From Streptomyces phyllanthi (lineage in GTDB: Bacteria > Actinomycetota > Actinomycetes > Streptomycetales > Streptomycetaceae): 43,512 bases of DNA. The number at the start of each line of letters is the position of its first letter. Within the stretch, counting starts at the first letter, position 1. Both the position numbers and the translations under genes were made by a program. Below the pieces are notes generated by a model. That model ran no database searches. It saw only the letters and a program-made list of their open reading frames with translations, and was not told the DNA's origin. Of the stretch, positions 1 to 8,165 are shown in pieces. The stretch covers positions 1-43,512 of the forward strand of contig NZ_VJZE01000022.1 of assembly GCF_009377205.1 (NCBI RefSeq), in the 5' to 3' direction.

Positions 1-30
1 TGCCGGACCGCGCCTCAAGAGGAGTGATCA

Positions 31-1263
31 ATGCCCACCCCTGCCGTTCCGGGACAGCAACCGACACCGCTGCGGCTCCGCTCCTTTCGAGCGGTGCGCT
101 ACGACGAGGACCGTGTCGGTGACCTGTCCCGTCTTCTGGCCCCACCCCACGACGAACTCAGCCTGGAACAGGTACGAGCTCTGCGCGCCCACCCTCACCA
201 CATCGCCCGCCTGATCCACACCCACGAGCCGCGGGCCACCGCCCGCCACCTGCGACGCTGGCTCAACCGCGGCGTCCTCCGGCGGGACGAGCGGCCCGCC
301 GTCTACGTCTACCAGCAGCAACGGGGCGCCCGAATCCTGCAGCGCGGCCTGATCGGCGACCTCGTGCTGCCGCCTCAAGGAGGCAACGCCGAAGGCGTGT
401 TACTGCCCCACGAAGGCGTGTCTCCCCACGTGGTGCGGCAGCGCGCCGCGCACATGTCCGGTCTGCGCGCCCAGTTGGAGCCGCTGCTGCTGACGTACCG
501 CGGTACGGAGTCGACGGCGGCACAGGTCATGGAGCACGTCACCCGCCGCACGCCGACGGCGGTCGCCCGGCTCGGGGACATCACCCACACGCTATGGGCC
601 TGCCACGACGAGGAGGAGGCCTCGCTGGTGACCAGCGGCCTGCCCCGGGGCGGAGCCCTCATCGCGGACGGCCACCATCGATACGCCGCCCTCCGGCACC
701 TGGGCGCGAAGCCCGGGGGCTTCTGGGGGAGCAGCCTCGCGCTTCTGGTCGACACCGTCACGTATCCTCTCCGGCTCTCCGCGATCCACCGGGTCATACC
801 CGGGCTCGACCCGGAGAAGGCGGCCTCCGTGGCGGCCGAGGTGGCCCGCGTCCGGCCCCTGCCCGAAGGACCACGACCACCTTGCCCGGGCGAGCTCGTC
901 CTCGCCGGCGCGGGACAGGCGTGGACGGTCACCGACCCCCAGCCCGAGGCGCTGCGCGAAGCCCTGGCCACCCACCCACCCGAGTGGGCCACGCTCCCCG
1001 CCGCCGTCAGCGACCACCTGCTGCTGGCCGACGCCTGGTCGGTGACTGATCTGCCAGGCGCTGTGCGGTACGTCCACAACGCCGGCAGGGCGGTCGAGGA
1101 CGTGGCCACGCCCGGCAATGGCGTCGCCCTCCTGCTACCCCCGATCACGGAGGACCAAGTGCGCGAACTGGCCGGTGCCGGAGTGCTGCTGCCCCGCAAG
1201 TCCACCTCGTTCGGTCCGAAGCCGGCGGCGGGGCTGGCGCTTCGCGTCCTGGATCCGCAGTGA
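31..1263 (+). CDS. DUF1015 family protein
   Basis: A 410-residue protein of the DUF1015 family, which has no settled biochemical role. The strongest sign is the DGHHRYAALRH block near residue 213, the family hallmark, followed by a typical C-terminal half ending in a KSTSFGPKP-like segment. The length fits a full-length member. The ATG at 31 follows a good Shine-Dalgarno (AGAGGAG) about 8 bases upstream. There are no signal peptide or membrane segments, so it is probably cytosolic. It stands alone; the next rightward gene is a transposase remnant, so its original downstream context may have been replaced. Family call is confident; function unknown. Confidence 0.85.
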   Translation: MPTPAVPGQQPTPLRLRSFRAVRYDEDRVGDLSRLLAPPHDELSLEQVRALRAHPHHIARLIHTHEPRATARHLRRWLNRGVLRRDERPAVYVYQQQRGARILQRGLIGDLVLPPQGGNAEGVLLPHEGVSPHVVRQRAAHMSGLRAQLEPLLLTYRGTESTAAQVMEHVTRRTPTAVARLGDITHTLWACHDEEEASLVTSGLPRGGALIADGHHRYAALRHLGAKPGGFWGSSLALLVDTVTYPLRLSAIHRVIPGLDPEKAASVAAEVARVRPLPEGPRPPCPGELVLAGAGQAWTVTDPQPEALREALATHPPEWATLPAAVSDHLLLADAWSVTDLPGAVRYVHNAGRAVEDVATPGNGVALLLPPITEDQVRELAGAGVLLPRKSTSFGPKPAAGLALRVLDPQ

Positions 1264-1310
1264 ACCGCCCCGGGTGAAGTGGAGACTCGATTCCATGTAG
1301 GGATTGAGCC

Positions 1311-1602
1311 ATGGCACGACCCTCCCGTTACCCGCTTGAGCTGCGCCGTCGCGCGGTGCGCATGGTCGCCGAAGTCCGCGGTGACTACCCGAACGAGACA
1401 GCCGCTTTGCAGGCGGTCGCGGACAAGCTCGACATCGGTTCCCGCGAGACGCTGCGGAACTGGGTGAAGCAGCACGACATCGACGCGGGGACACGTCCGG
1501 GGACGACGACGGAGGAGCCTGCCCAGCTCAAGGCGTTGAAGAAGGAGAACGCCGAGCTGAAGCGGGCGAACGAGATCCTTAAGGGCGCGGCGAGCGGGCT
1601 CA
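1311..1602 (+). pseudogene. IS3-family transposase OrfA remnant
   Basis: The first ~95 residues are a classic IS3 OrfA (HTH_Tnp_1) protein: RYPLELRRRAVRMVAEVRG, a helix-turn-helix around ETLRNWVKQHDID, then the leucine-zipper stretch KKENAELKRANEILK. At about 1600 similarity stops after ILKGAAS. The open frame runs on to 1859 with unrelated sequence that overlaps the antisense HNH gene. OrfB is absent and I found no inverted repeats, so this is a 3'-truncated insertion sequence scar between the DUF1015 gene and the HNH gene. Confidence 0.8.
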
Positions 1603-1682
1603 ACGAACACTGGATGACTTCCGGTCGCGCCGCCGGGTCCGGGAGGCCGCAGTCGCTGCCGCACCGCGGGTGGTCCCGGCCG

Positions 1683-2381
1683 TCAGGGGCAGGTGTCCAG
1701 CATGGAGTTCAGCGCGGCCTTCTCCTTCTCGGTGACCGAGAGCCCGTAGGTGAACTTCACATGGGTCCAAGCCCTGCTGTACACGCAGTGGTAGGCGGCG
1801 TTCGGCGGGACCCACTGGTCGGGAGACTTATTCCCTTTGGACCAGTTGGCATGGGTTGAGACGGCGAGGAGTTGCGTGGTGGAGAGGTCGTTGGCGAACT
1901 TGTGGCGCCGTGCCGGGCTCCACTTGTCCGCTCCCGAGCGCCATGCGTTGGCCAGCGGCACGACGTGATCGACGTGAACCTCTGAGGCGGTGGTGAGGAT
2001 CCGGTCGTCGTAGGGGCTGTGCCAGTGCTGTGATGCCGTCCGGGCGCGCGTGTCCGGGCTCACGGCCTTGGCGTCGCGACGGAGCACGGCTTCCTGGATT
2101 TTGGGCCAGCGGTTCTCGGCGGCCCAGTGCTCGAACTTGTCTCTGCTGTAGCCCTCCAGTGGGTGCGGAGCCTCGACGGTGAGGGCCGCGAGCTCCTTGC
2201 GGACCACCTCGGCAGGTGGCGGCTCAGGGACTACTTGCGGCAGGTCGGACAGTGAGGTCGAGTGTGGTGCGGGAGGTTGGAGCAGGGCCACGGCCAGTGC
2301 GACCGGGATGGGAAGGAACGCAGCAGCCAAGGCGCAGGTCACGGCGAGGCGGCTTGACGGCATGATGCGGAATGTGCTCAT
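1683..2381 (-). CDS. Secreted HNH endonuclease family protein (DUF1524-like)
   Basis: A 232-residue protein with a hydrophobic signal-like N-terminus (about residues 10-34) and a proline-rich linker. The nuclease domain shows EVHVDHVVPLANAW (H136, D138, H139), then FANDLSTTQLLAVSTHANWSKGNKSPDQW with the conserved Asn/Lys segment. This is the DUF1524/GmrSD C-terminal HNH arrangement common in small secreted actinomycete proteins. Family knowledge suggests metal-dependent DNA cleavage outside the cell; the substrate is unknown. The ATG at 2381 has no clear Shine-Dalgarno, and an AT-rich TATAAAA lies only ~10 bases upstream, so the mRNA may be nearly leaderless. A later ATG (residue 7) is an alternative start. 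Confidence 0.85.
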   Translation of the reverse strand: MSTFRIMPSSRLAVTCALAAAFLPIPVALAVALLQPPAPHSTSLSDLPQVVPEPPPAEVVRKELAALTVEAPHPLEGYSRDKFEHWAAENRWPKIQEAVLRRDAKAVSPDTRARTASQHWHSPYDDRILTTASEVHVDHVVPLANAWRSGADKWSPARRHKFANDLSTTQLLAVSTHANWSKGNKSPDQWVPPNAAYHCVYSRAWTHVKFTYGLSVTEKEKAALNSMLDTCP

Positions 2382-2384
2382 ACA

Positions 2385-2400
2385 GCGATTTTTATACCCT
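2385..2400 (-). promoter_or_regulatory. Possible -10 box for the HNH gene
   Basis: On the minus strand TATAAAA lies just before the ATG at 2381, in an AT-rich patch that stands out here. A TTGACA upstream is only ~7 bases from it, too close to act as a paired -35. The position would give a very short or leaderless transcript. Weak call. Confidence 0.3.
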
Positions 2401-2536
2401 TCCTGTCAATCAGTCCCCGTGGCTCACTCGAAGTGATGAAAAGCCATGAAAGCTGAACAATGGTGCAGTGGTGAGAAGTGGTAGGTCGATGCGTCGAGGC
2501 CGAACACCGGGACCCTGGGCCGCGGTCGTGGTCTGG

Positions 2537-2857
2537 TCAGAGGCAGTTGTGACGCTTGAAGGCGATGTAGATGCCTCCGGAGATCGCCGCCATCAGCGAG
2601 ATGGCGAACGGGTAGCCGAAAATCCAGTGCAGCTCGGGGATGTTGTCGAAGTTCATGCCGTAGATCGCCCCTACCAGCGTCGGTGCGAGCAGAACGGGGT
2701 CGACACGCTCACTGGTCTGACTGACGTGGTCGGCCACGTCGCGAAGATATCGCTGGAGTTCCTCACTCGCGTCGCGGTGGGCGAACTCGGCCATCAGTTC
2801 CTTGAGCGCGCTGACAAGTGGGCGGGTCGCGTGCTGGAACTCTCGTACCGGAGACAC
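2537..2857 (-). pseudogene. corA: CorA magnesium/cobalt channel, C-terminal remnant
   Basis: The last ~106 residues of a CorA-type divalent cation channel: the long stalk helix (ALKELMAEFAHRDASEELQRYLRDVADHV), the signature YGMNF that forms the pore entrance, and the final membrane segment ending in a basic tail (FKRHNCL). About two thirds of the protein, including the cytoplasmic N-terminal domain, is missing. The sequence is open only back to ~2857, where it collides head to head with a CorC/HlyC gene reading the other way that has also lost its 5' end. Non-functional as a channel on its own. Confidence 0.85.
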
Positions 2858-3295
2858 CGCCCGTCGACCGACTCCATGTGCGGTTGCGCAACAAGTCCAC
2901 CATGGCCGTCGTCATCGATGAGTACGGCGCCACTGCCGGAGTCGTGACCGTCGAGGACATCGTCGGTGAGGTCCGCGACGAACACGACCGGGAGGAGCAA
3001 CCCGAGCTGGTGCTCACCGGTCTTTCCCCCGACGGCCGGACGGGATGGGACGTGGATGGGGGTGTGCGCCTGGACCAGCTCACGCACGTGATCGGCCTGA
3101 CAGCTCCGGACGGGCCGTACGAGACAGTCGCAGGCCTGATCGCCACCCGCCTGGAGCGCATCCCCGTCGAGGGAGACACCGTCCACATCGATGGCTGGGA
3201 GCTGACCGTGCTCGGCATCGACCACCACCGGGCGGACCGCGTCCGCATCACCGCTCCACCCCCGGTCGCCGACGAACGAGGAAGGCGTCCGATGA
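2842..3295 (+). pseudogene. CNNM/CorC-HlyC family protein, C-terminal remnant (first gene of a pair)
   Basis: From about 2842 the frame reads the second CBS motif (STMAVVIDEYGATAGVVTVEDIVGEV) and then a CorC_HlyC transporter-associated domain (GVRLDQLTHVIG...GDTVHIDGWELTVLGI). The N-terminal CNNM membrane domain and first CBS motif are missing. Near 3276 one extra base appears: without it the gene would end in a TGA overlapping the next gene's ATG (ATGA at 3292-3295), as in intact paired genes of this family. With it the frame runs on to 3495. Doubly damaged: 5' truncation plus a frameshift. Confidence 0.75.
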
Positions 3296-3452
3296 CCACC
3301 ATCCAGCTGGCTGATCGGCGCGCTCACCCTGCTGACCAACCTTCTTCGTCGGTGCCGAGCGAGAGAAGCGGGCCCGCACCGTACTGTGGGGCCTGGAACA
3401 CCTCACCGCGGTGCTGGCCACCGCCCAGCTCGGCATCACCGTCTCGTCGCTG
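3292..3452 (+). pseudogene. CNNM/CBS hemolysin-type protein, N-terminal remnant (left half of a split gene)
   Basis: The ATG at 3292 starts MTTIQL. After one base slip the next frame gives IGALTLLTN, and after another FFVGAEREKRARTVLWGLEHL and TAVLATAQLGITVSSL, the first membrane helices of a CNNM domain protein. Part of the normal sequence between FFVGAE and RARTVLWGL is deleted. Similarity ends at ~3452, shortly before a Tn3-like end. The missing downstream part (last membrane helix and CBS region) is found at 15289-15957, so this looks like the left half of one interrupted gene. Confidence 0.65.
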
Positions 3453-3484
3453 CGCGTTCGCCGGGCTGGTTGGTGCTTTGACCT

Positions 3485-3620
3485 GGGGTGATTGAGCGTC
3501 AGAGCCTTCGCGGGTCGTTATTGTCGATCTTCGGAGAGCTGTTGTGGCGGTCGAGTTCCTGACGGATGAGCAGGCGGTTATCTGGACCTTTCTGGTTCAC
3601 CAACCGTGCTGAACTGGCCT
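3485..3620 (+). mobile_element. Tn3-family transposon left-end remnant (terminal repeat plus start of transposase)
   Basis: The block starting GGGGTGATTGAGCGTCAG at 3485 has the GGGGT start and ~38-base size of Tn3-family terminal repeats. At 3544 a GTG with a GGAG site upstream starts MAVEFLTDEQA, the usual beginning of actinomycete Tn3-type (DUF4158) transposases. The next bases keep a frameshifted SGSPT then RAEL, matching the expected following residues. After ~3620 similarity is gone. No partner repeat was found, so this is an eroded end. The C-terminus of a Tn3 transposase lies at 12538-12828. Confidence 0.5.
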
Positions 3621-3706
3621 CTTACGTGGCTGACGGTGTCAGCTTCGTCTCCGTAGAGTTGTCCACTACGGGAGCCGACACCGCACGAAAGGGAGGATCC
3701 GCCTGC

Positions 3707-4123
3707 ATGACGACCCAACCGTCTGAACGCACCCTCACCTACGCAGAAGATCTGAGGCCCGAGGACGTCCGGGCTCTGGAGACGTTCCTCAACGCACAGC
3801 TGGGACGGGTGTACGAAGAGGTCGGCGAGACGGGTGAGACGTCCTTCGCCATGCGGTCTCTGCTCCGCCTGGTCTGCGACTCGGCCGGGCTCCTGCACGA
3901 GCTGCTCGTGGTGGAGCGGCCCGAGAGGTGGCAGCGGGCCACAATCGTGCGCGAGTGGCAGCGGCTACGCAGTACGGCCCATGAGTTCAACCACTGCGAG
4001 GGCTACGTCCATGGGCGCTGGTGGAACCAGGTACGACACTTCAACGCCTCCGACGAGACCGCGGAACAGGACCGGATCCGCCTGTTCGCCGATGCCGGGC
4101 CATACCCCGAAACCGGACACTAG
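3707..4123 (+). CDS. Hypothetical protein (138 aa)
   Basis: The open frame extends upstream, but the ATG at 3707 has an excellent GGGAGG site 10 bases before it and starts the compositionally normal part (MTTQPSERTLTYAEDL). The protein is acidic, soluble and rich in helix-forming residues, with a hydrophobic core (FAMRSLLRLVCDSAGLLHELLVV) and a Trp-rich segment (GYVHGRWWNQVRHF). I recognise no domain. It converges on the WYL regulator gene with only 10 bases between the stops. It could be cargo of the transposon whose left end lies just upstream. Confidence 0.6.
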   Translation: MTTQPSERTLTYAEDLRPEDVRALETFLNAQLGRVYEEVGETGETSFAMRSLLRLVCDSAGLLHELLVVERPERWQRATIVREWQRLRSTAHEFNHCEGYVHGRWWNQVRHFNASDETAEQDRIRLFADAGPYPETGH

Positions 4124-4133
4124 CTGTTGCGGG

Positions 4134-5099
4134 TCAGGACGTTGGTGACGGCGCATAGTGGTGGGCAAGATTGGTGGCGAGGTCGCGGAGGTGAGCCCTG
4201 GCTTCGGTGGGGCCGTGCACAGTGATGGCGCTCCCGAACGGCAGTAGTGCTCGCACGTCCTCCAGATGCAGGAAGCGGATCGTTACCTTGCGGCCGGTGG
4301 CGGATTCCTCATGGTCGTCCCAGACGAGTCGTAGGCCAAAGATCCGTTGCGCCCGCTCGATCTGGGTCTGGTCGATGGTGGCGCTGACCTCTATCGCGTG
4401 GTTGTGTTCCCACTGATCAATGAGCGCTGCAGCGACGGTGGCCAGGGTCTGGCTCTCGCGGATCCGTCGTGGCTGGTCGGCTTCTTTCCACGTCGTGATG
4501 CGTTCGAGTCGGTACATCCGTGGCACTCGGGCGCAGTCGGCGACGAGGTACCAGATGCCGGCCTTGGCGAGCAGCCCGTAGGGATCCACGACCAGGTCGC
4601 GTGGGCCTGACTCGCGTGGGCTGTCGTACTCGATCCGTAGCCGGCGACCTCGCCGCACTGCGCCGATCAGCGAAGCCGGAGTCGTGCCGAAAGCTCGTGC
4701 CTGACGCCAGGGACGGCTGTCCACGTGCACTACGTCGGTGAGCGGCAGGAGCTCATGAACTCGACGTGGCTGTGTAGCGGCGATCTTGGAGAGCGCGCGC
4801 CGGCTTTCGACCGATGCGTTGAGCTCCGCACGTTGCTTCTCATCCAGCCCGGTGAGCGACAGATGATCACGCTCGCCCGGTGTGAGTCGCGTGAGGTCGA
4901 GTCCGGATCCGGGCAGCATGGTCACGCCTCCGAGGCGGCCCCGGTGTGCGGTCACCGGCAGACCGGCGTCGCGGAGCCAGTTCAGATCTCGGGTGATGGT
5001 TCGAAGGGACACCCCGAGCGCTGAGGCGAGCTCCTGTGTGGTCACGGCATCCCTCGATGTGAGGAGCAGCATCAGGGCGAAGAAGCGATCCGGGGTCAC
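4134..5099 (-). CDS. WYL-domain transcriptional regulator (YafY/DeoR-like)
   Basis: A 321-residue regulator. Residues 1-60 form an HTH_11 winged helix (FFALMLLLTSRDAVTTQELASALGVSLRTITRDLNWLRDAGLPV). The middle part resembles a WYL domain (LRIEYDSPRESGPRDLVVDPYGLLAKAGIWYLVADC) and a C-terminal WCX-like extension follows. The start is the GTG at 5099, giving MTPDRFFALML. It is divergent from the VOC gene at 5193 with a 93-base gap, so the likely target is that shared promoter region. WYL domains are known to sense nucleic acid or other ligands; the ligand here is unknown. Close relatives are commonly paired with small VOC enzymes, as here. Confidence 0.9.
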   Translation of the reverse strand: MTPDRFFALMLLLTSRDAVTTQELASALGVSLRTITRDLNWLRDAGLPVTAHRGRLGGVTMLPGSGLDLTRLTPGERDHLSLTGLDEKQRAELNASVESRRALSKIAATQPRRVHELLPLTDVVHVDSRPWRQARAFGTTPASLIGAVRRGRRLRIEYDSPRESGPRDLVVDPYGLLAKAGIWYLVADCARVPRMYRLERITTWKEADQPRRIRESQTLATVAAALIDQWEHNHAIEVSATIDQTQIERAQRIFGLRLVWDDHEESATGRKVTIRFLHLEDVRALLPFGSAITVHGPTEARAHLRDLATNLAHHYAPSPTS

Positions 5100-5192
5100 C
5101 CACCAATTTTCTCAGCGAATTGCGACACGATGCGGCGCATATCCCGGTCAGGCTGGTGGATGCGTACCTACGACCTGTGAGAAGGAACAACC

Positions 5193-5558
5193 ATGACCAG
5201 ATCCGTCGTGTCCATCGTCTACGTGAACGACGCTCCCACCGCAGCTCGTTTCTACGGCGACCTCCTCGGCATGAGCCCCTCGTTCGAGACTTCGGGATAC
5301 ATCACCTTCGACCTCGGGCCAGGCGCTGACCTCGGTGTGTGGTCCGGCCAGTTCGAGGATCTGTCACCGGACGTCCCGCGCACCAGTGAGGTGTGCCTGG
5401 CCATCGGCGGTGGACCCGACGAGGTCAACGCGATCTTTGAGCAGTGGAAGTCCAAGGGGGTCACGATCCTGCGGGAGCCTCATGATGCGGGGTTCGGGCT
5501 GACCTTCGTCGCAGCCGATCCTGACGGGAACCGTATCCGCGTCGCACCGCGGGGCTGA
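5193..5558 (+). CDS. VOC family protein (glyoxalase/bleomycin-resistance fold)
   Basis: A 121-residue single-module VOC protein: an N-terminal beta-alpha unit (SIVYVNDAPTAARFYGDLLGM), a middle strand (FDLGPGADLGVW) and a C-terminal unit ending FVAADPDGNRIRVAPRG, the family's typical PDGN motif. Members bind a metal and act as isomerases, dioxygenases or drug-binding proteins; the substrate cannot be told from sequence. The ATG at 5193 follows GAAGGA. It is divergent from the WYL regulator, which probably controls it, and is followed by a strong hairpin at 5571-5604. Confidence 0.9.
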   Translation: MTRSVVSIVYVNDAPTAARFYGDLLGMSPSFETSGYITFDLGPGADLGVWSGQFEDLSPDVPRTSEVCLAIGGGPDEVNAIFEQWKSKGVTILREPHDAGFGLTFVAADPDGNRIRVAPRG

Positions 5559-5570
5559 AAGGCCGCAATG

Positions 5571-5604
5571 CGGCAGGCGCGCACGGTAGGTGTCGCGCCT
5601 GCCG
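5571..5604 (+). terminator. Terminator hairpin after the VOC gene
   Basis: A perfect 11-base stem (CGGCAGGCGCG at 5571-5581 with its complement at 5594-5604) and a 12-base loop, 12 bases after the VOC stop. There is no long T-run, as is usual in high-GC actinomycetes. Confidence 0.75.
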
Positions 5605-5786
5605 TCGTCCGACGTTATCTAGGGTGCAGAGACATTCCGCGCAGGTCAGGCACCCTGATCTGGTGTCAGGCAAGTAAGGCAAGTGCGGCTTGGCATGGTC
5701 CGGGAGGGTGTTTCGACCGAGACAACGGTCCGCGCCTCCGGGCTAGTCTCCGGCGTGCCCATTCCGGCCGCCCTTTTGGAGTCCTC

Positions 5787-5936
5787 ATGCCGCCCACACC
5801 CGACCGCACTCACGTGATCGTCACCGCCGGCCTTTCGGCCGTCGTCGCAGGCCTGGCCGTTGTCATTGCCCCTGAACTGCTGCCGGTGCTAGCCCTGGCC
5901 GTCACCGTGTTCGCGGTGATGATCTCCCTGCTGTAG
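5787..5936 (+). CDS. Small membrane protein (49 aa)
   Basis: The ATG at 5787 follows a TTGGAG site at a good distance and gives MPPTPDRTHVIVTAGL..., with two adjoining hydrophobic stretches (VIVTAGLSAVVAGLAVVIA and LLPVLALAVTVFAVMISLL). It would be a tiny membrane hairpin with a short polar N-terminus. No family is recognised. The frame is open further upstream, but that part overlaps the terminator hairpin and looks non-coding. Moderately sure it is a gene. Confidence 0.5.
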   Translation: MPPTPDRTHVIVTAGLSAVVAGLAVVIAPELLPVLALAVTVFAVMISLL

Positions 5937-6239
5937 GTGCGCTCCGGGCGGTCGCGCCGACTACGAACGCGTCGTAGTCATCAGCCGGGAAACCCAGATC
6001 CGCGCGAGGCCCGCCAGGCCCCCTAGCCGGAGGCAGCAGCAACAGGGAGGCCCGTGGGTCACATCGTCACCAACGTGCCGAACATGCCTGAACACCCCGC
6101 TGATACCTGTCAGGCAGGGTCTTGTCGGCGGTCAAGGAATTTCCCAGTTGTGAGGGGTTGAGCGTCACGGAATTCCTCACCCTCACGGTCACGAGTCCCC
6201 ATGGGGATGGCGGTCGCGGGGAGTTGAGAGACTCCCGGT
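5937..6239. other. Intergenic region without a recognisable gene
   Basis: About 300 bases between the small membrane protein and the gene at 6240. I see short inverted segments near 6135-6205 (GGAATTTCC and GGAATTCC, GTGAGG and CCTCAC) but no convincing promoter or ORF with a ribosome site. Confidence 0.4.
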
Positions 6240-6728
6240 ATGGGATCTTGGGGAACCTTGGGGCCGGCATTGTTGTCTCTGGCCGGTGTCGCACTCGGCG
6301 CCGGCGGGTCGATCTTCGGCCAGTACCTCGTGTCGCGAGCGAGTACCCGGCAGCTCGAAGTACAGGAATCAGCCGCGCACCGTGCAGAGTTGAAGAACGC
6401 GGTCCTGAAGTTCCTCGGCATTGCGTCGCAGGTGGAGAAGGCAGCGCTCACTCGCCTGGTCAGTGATGGCACGCCAGACGATGCGGTGCTCGACCGACTC
6501 GTCGATGACCTGTGGCTCGCACAGGCGGAGATCGACCTGGCGGCCAGGAGTGAGCCCCTGCGAGGCTCTGCCTATCGCTATGCGTTTTCCCTGGTGCAGG
6601 CAGCCCAGGGCGAGATAGCAGACTCCTCTGCGCTGCGCGGGCCGCAGGCGCAGTTCATGGACGCCGCGTATGACGACATGTGGCCCGGCCAGCGGCGGGC
6701 AACCGGGGATTCGGTCGCACCTCGGTGA
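6240..6728 (+). CDS. Hypothetical membrane-anchored protein (162 aa)
   Basis: It begins MGSWGTLGPALLSLAGVALGAGGSIFGQYLVSR, one glycine-rich membrane helix near residues 7-30, followed by a soluble, helical, charged domain (AAHRAELKNAVLKFLGIASQVEKAALTRLV... LDRLVDDLWLAQAEIDLAA). The layout is typical of small actinomycete proteins held to the membrane by one N-terminal anchor. The last ~15 residues (PGQRRATGDSVAPR) look low-complexity and may be junction-derived. No known domain. The ribosome site is weak (GGGAG more than 15 bases upstream). Confidence 0.6.
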   Translation: MGSWGTLGPALLSLAGVALGAGGSIFGQYLVSRASTRQLEVQESAAHRAELKNAVLKFLGIASQVEKAALTRLVSDGTPDDAVLDRLVDDLWLAQAEIDLAARSEPLRGSAYRYAFSLVQAAQGEIADSSALRGPQAQFMDAAYDDMWPGQRRATGDSVAPR

Positions 6729-6783
6729 GGCGGACAGAGGGATTCCGCATGTCGGGCGGTTTGAGCGCCATGTGGGCATTCAT
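6655..6783 (-). CDS. Possible truncated gene start (42 aa), antisense to the previous gene's end
   Basis: The minus-strand ATG at 6783 follows an almost ideal site (CAGGAGGAATCTTC-ATG), giving MNAHMALKPPDMRNPSVRL. The frame closes after 42 codons and overlaps the 3' end of the opposite gene. A strong ribosome site on such a short frame suggests the 5' end of a gene whose body was lost at a junction near 6700. No family is recognised. Confidence 0.3.
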   Translation of the reverse strand: MNAHMALKPPDMRNPSVRLTEVRPNPRLPAAGRATCRHTRRP

Positions 6784-6899
6784 GAAGATTCCTCCTGATT
6801 GACCATGGGTAGCGCGGAGGTCGGGATCGAGGGACCTGGTCGTCGCGGAGCTGCTCATGTTCCTCGTCCCGTGGTTCTGATGGCCGATGGGCAGCCCGG

Positions 6900-7245
6900 A
6901 TGGCGAGGAGAACGTTCGTCGTGGTCGACATCACCGAGATCTACGTCCACTGGTACGCAGGCCGCTCGAAGAGCGCGCTGGCCGCGTCGCTGGGGGTGGA
7001 CCGCAAGACCGTCAGGAAGTACCTGGCCCCGGCGGAGGGGTCCGGGATCACCCCGGGCGGCCCGCCGATGAGCGAGGCCGACTGGGCCGGGCTGATCGAG
7101 GGCTGGTTCCCCCGGCCTCGTCGACAGGAGACTGCGGCAGGTCACCTGGTCCGACATCGACGAACACCGCGACTACATCAAGGACTTGCTGGGGACCGTG
7201 ACGGTCTCCACGATCCACCAGCGGCTGCGGGACGAGCACAAACTC
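6900..7245 (+). pseudogene. istA: IS21-family transposase IstA, N-terminal remnant
   Basis: Reads VVVDITEIYVHWYAGRSKSALAASLGVDRKTVRKYLAPAE, the characteristic IstA helix-turn-helix N-terminus, then PPMSEADWAGLIEGWFP. A frameshift near 7115 moves the frame, after which VTWSDIDEHRDYIKDLLGTVTVSTIHQRLRDEHKLA continues in another frame. At ~7245 IstA similarity stops and a different protein, a tyrosine recombinase, begins. The DDE catalytic core is missing; the C-terminus resumes at ~8166. Non-functional. Confidence 0.75.
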
Positions 7246-8165
7246 GCGTGGACCGAGGCGCACGTCGCGGCCTTCCGCGCACGCATGCAGCCTGGGGCGG
7301 ACTACCTGGTCGCTCGCCGCCCTCGTCTGGGCATCGTGCTCGCGCGCACGGAGCCGGAACTGCACCTGCGGTTCATGGAGACCGCCCGCACGCTTGGCTT
7401 TCGCGACACCGTGGCCATGACGCAGTTCAACCTGTTGGCGCACTTCATCGCGCTGTTCGGCAGGCAGCCACACGAGCTGCAGCAAAGCGACTGGGACGAG
7501 GGACGTCGCAACTGCTGGAAGCAGCTCGCCGCATCCCAAACCGTGGCGTCAAGGCTCTGTCGACCGCCTTGTTCAACCTGGAAGCGACCCTGTTCCACTG
7601 CGAGTTGAGCGACCAGCTGCCTCGCCGACGCTCGCCGGACCGCGCCGACATGCGGGCCCGAGAATGGGGCCGTGTCCCAACTGGGATGGCGGACACGATG
7701 CAGCACTACCTGGGGCAGATCGCCGGAACGATGCGGCCGGGCACCGTGAAGAACGCCGAGCTGACGCTGCGGGAGTTCGCCCTGCTGATCGCTGCCGAAG
7801 ACACGGGCGTCACCTGCGTCGCCGAGCTGAGGCGAGGGCACATCAAACGCTACCGGCAGTGGCTGCTGGAGCGTCCGGCCGCCCGCGGTGGCCCGCTACA
7901 TCGGCACACCGTCCGTGACCGCCTCAGCAAGCTCCGCGGCTTCTTCCACCGCCTGGACGCGTGGGATGCTCCCGACCGTCCACCCCGCCAGCTGATCTTC
8001 GACAGTGACTTCCCGATCGCGGAAGAGCCGCTGCCCCGCATCCTCGACGACGCCGCGGCCGCCAAGCTGCTGGCCGCCGCCCGCCAAGACCCCGATCCGT
8101 TCGCCCGGCCGGCCATCGAGATCCTCGCCCGGACCGGGATGCGTCGCAGCGAGATGCTCGGCCCG
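7245..8165 (+). pseudogene. Tyrosine recombinase/integrase fragment embedded in istA
   Basis: The frames here encode WTEAHVAAFRARMQPGADYLVARR..., then a core-binding region (GTMRPGTVKNAELTLREFALLIAAEDTG...HTVRDRLSKLRGFFHRL) and the start of the catalytic domain with the first conserved arginine (EILARTGMRRSEML). This resembles large Tn554/RIT-type site-specific recombinases. A frameshift lies near 7505. The protein stops right after the first catalytic Arg; the H-x-x-R and Tyr region is absent, and the frame passes straight into istA C-terminal sequence at ~8166. Confidence 0.7.
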
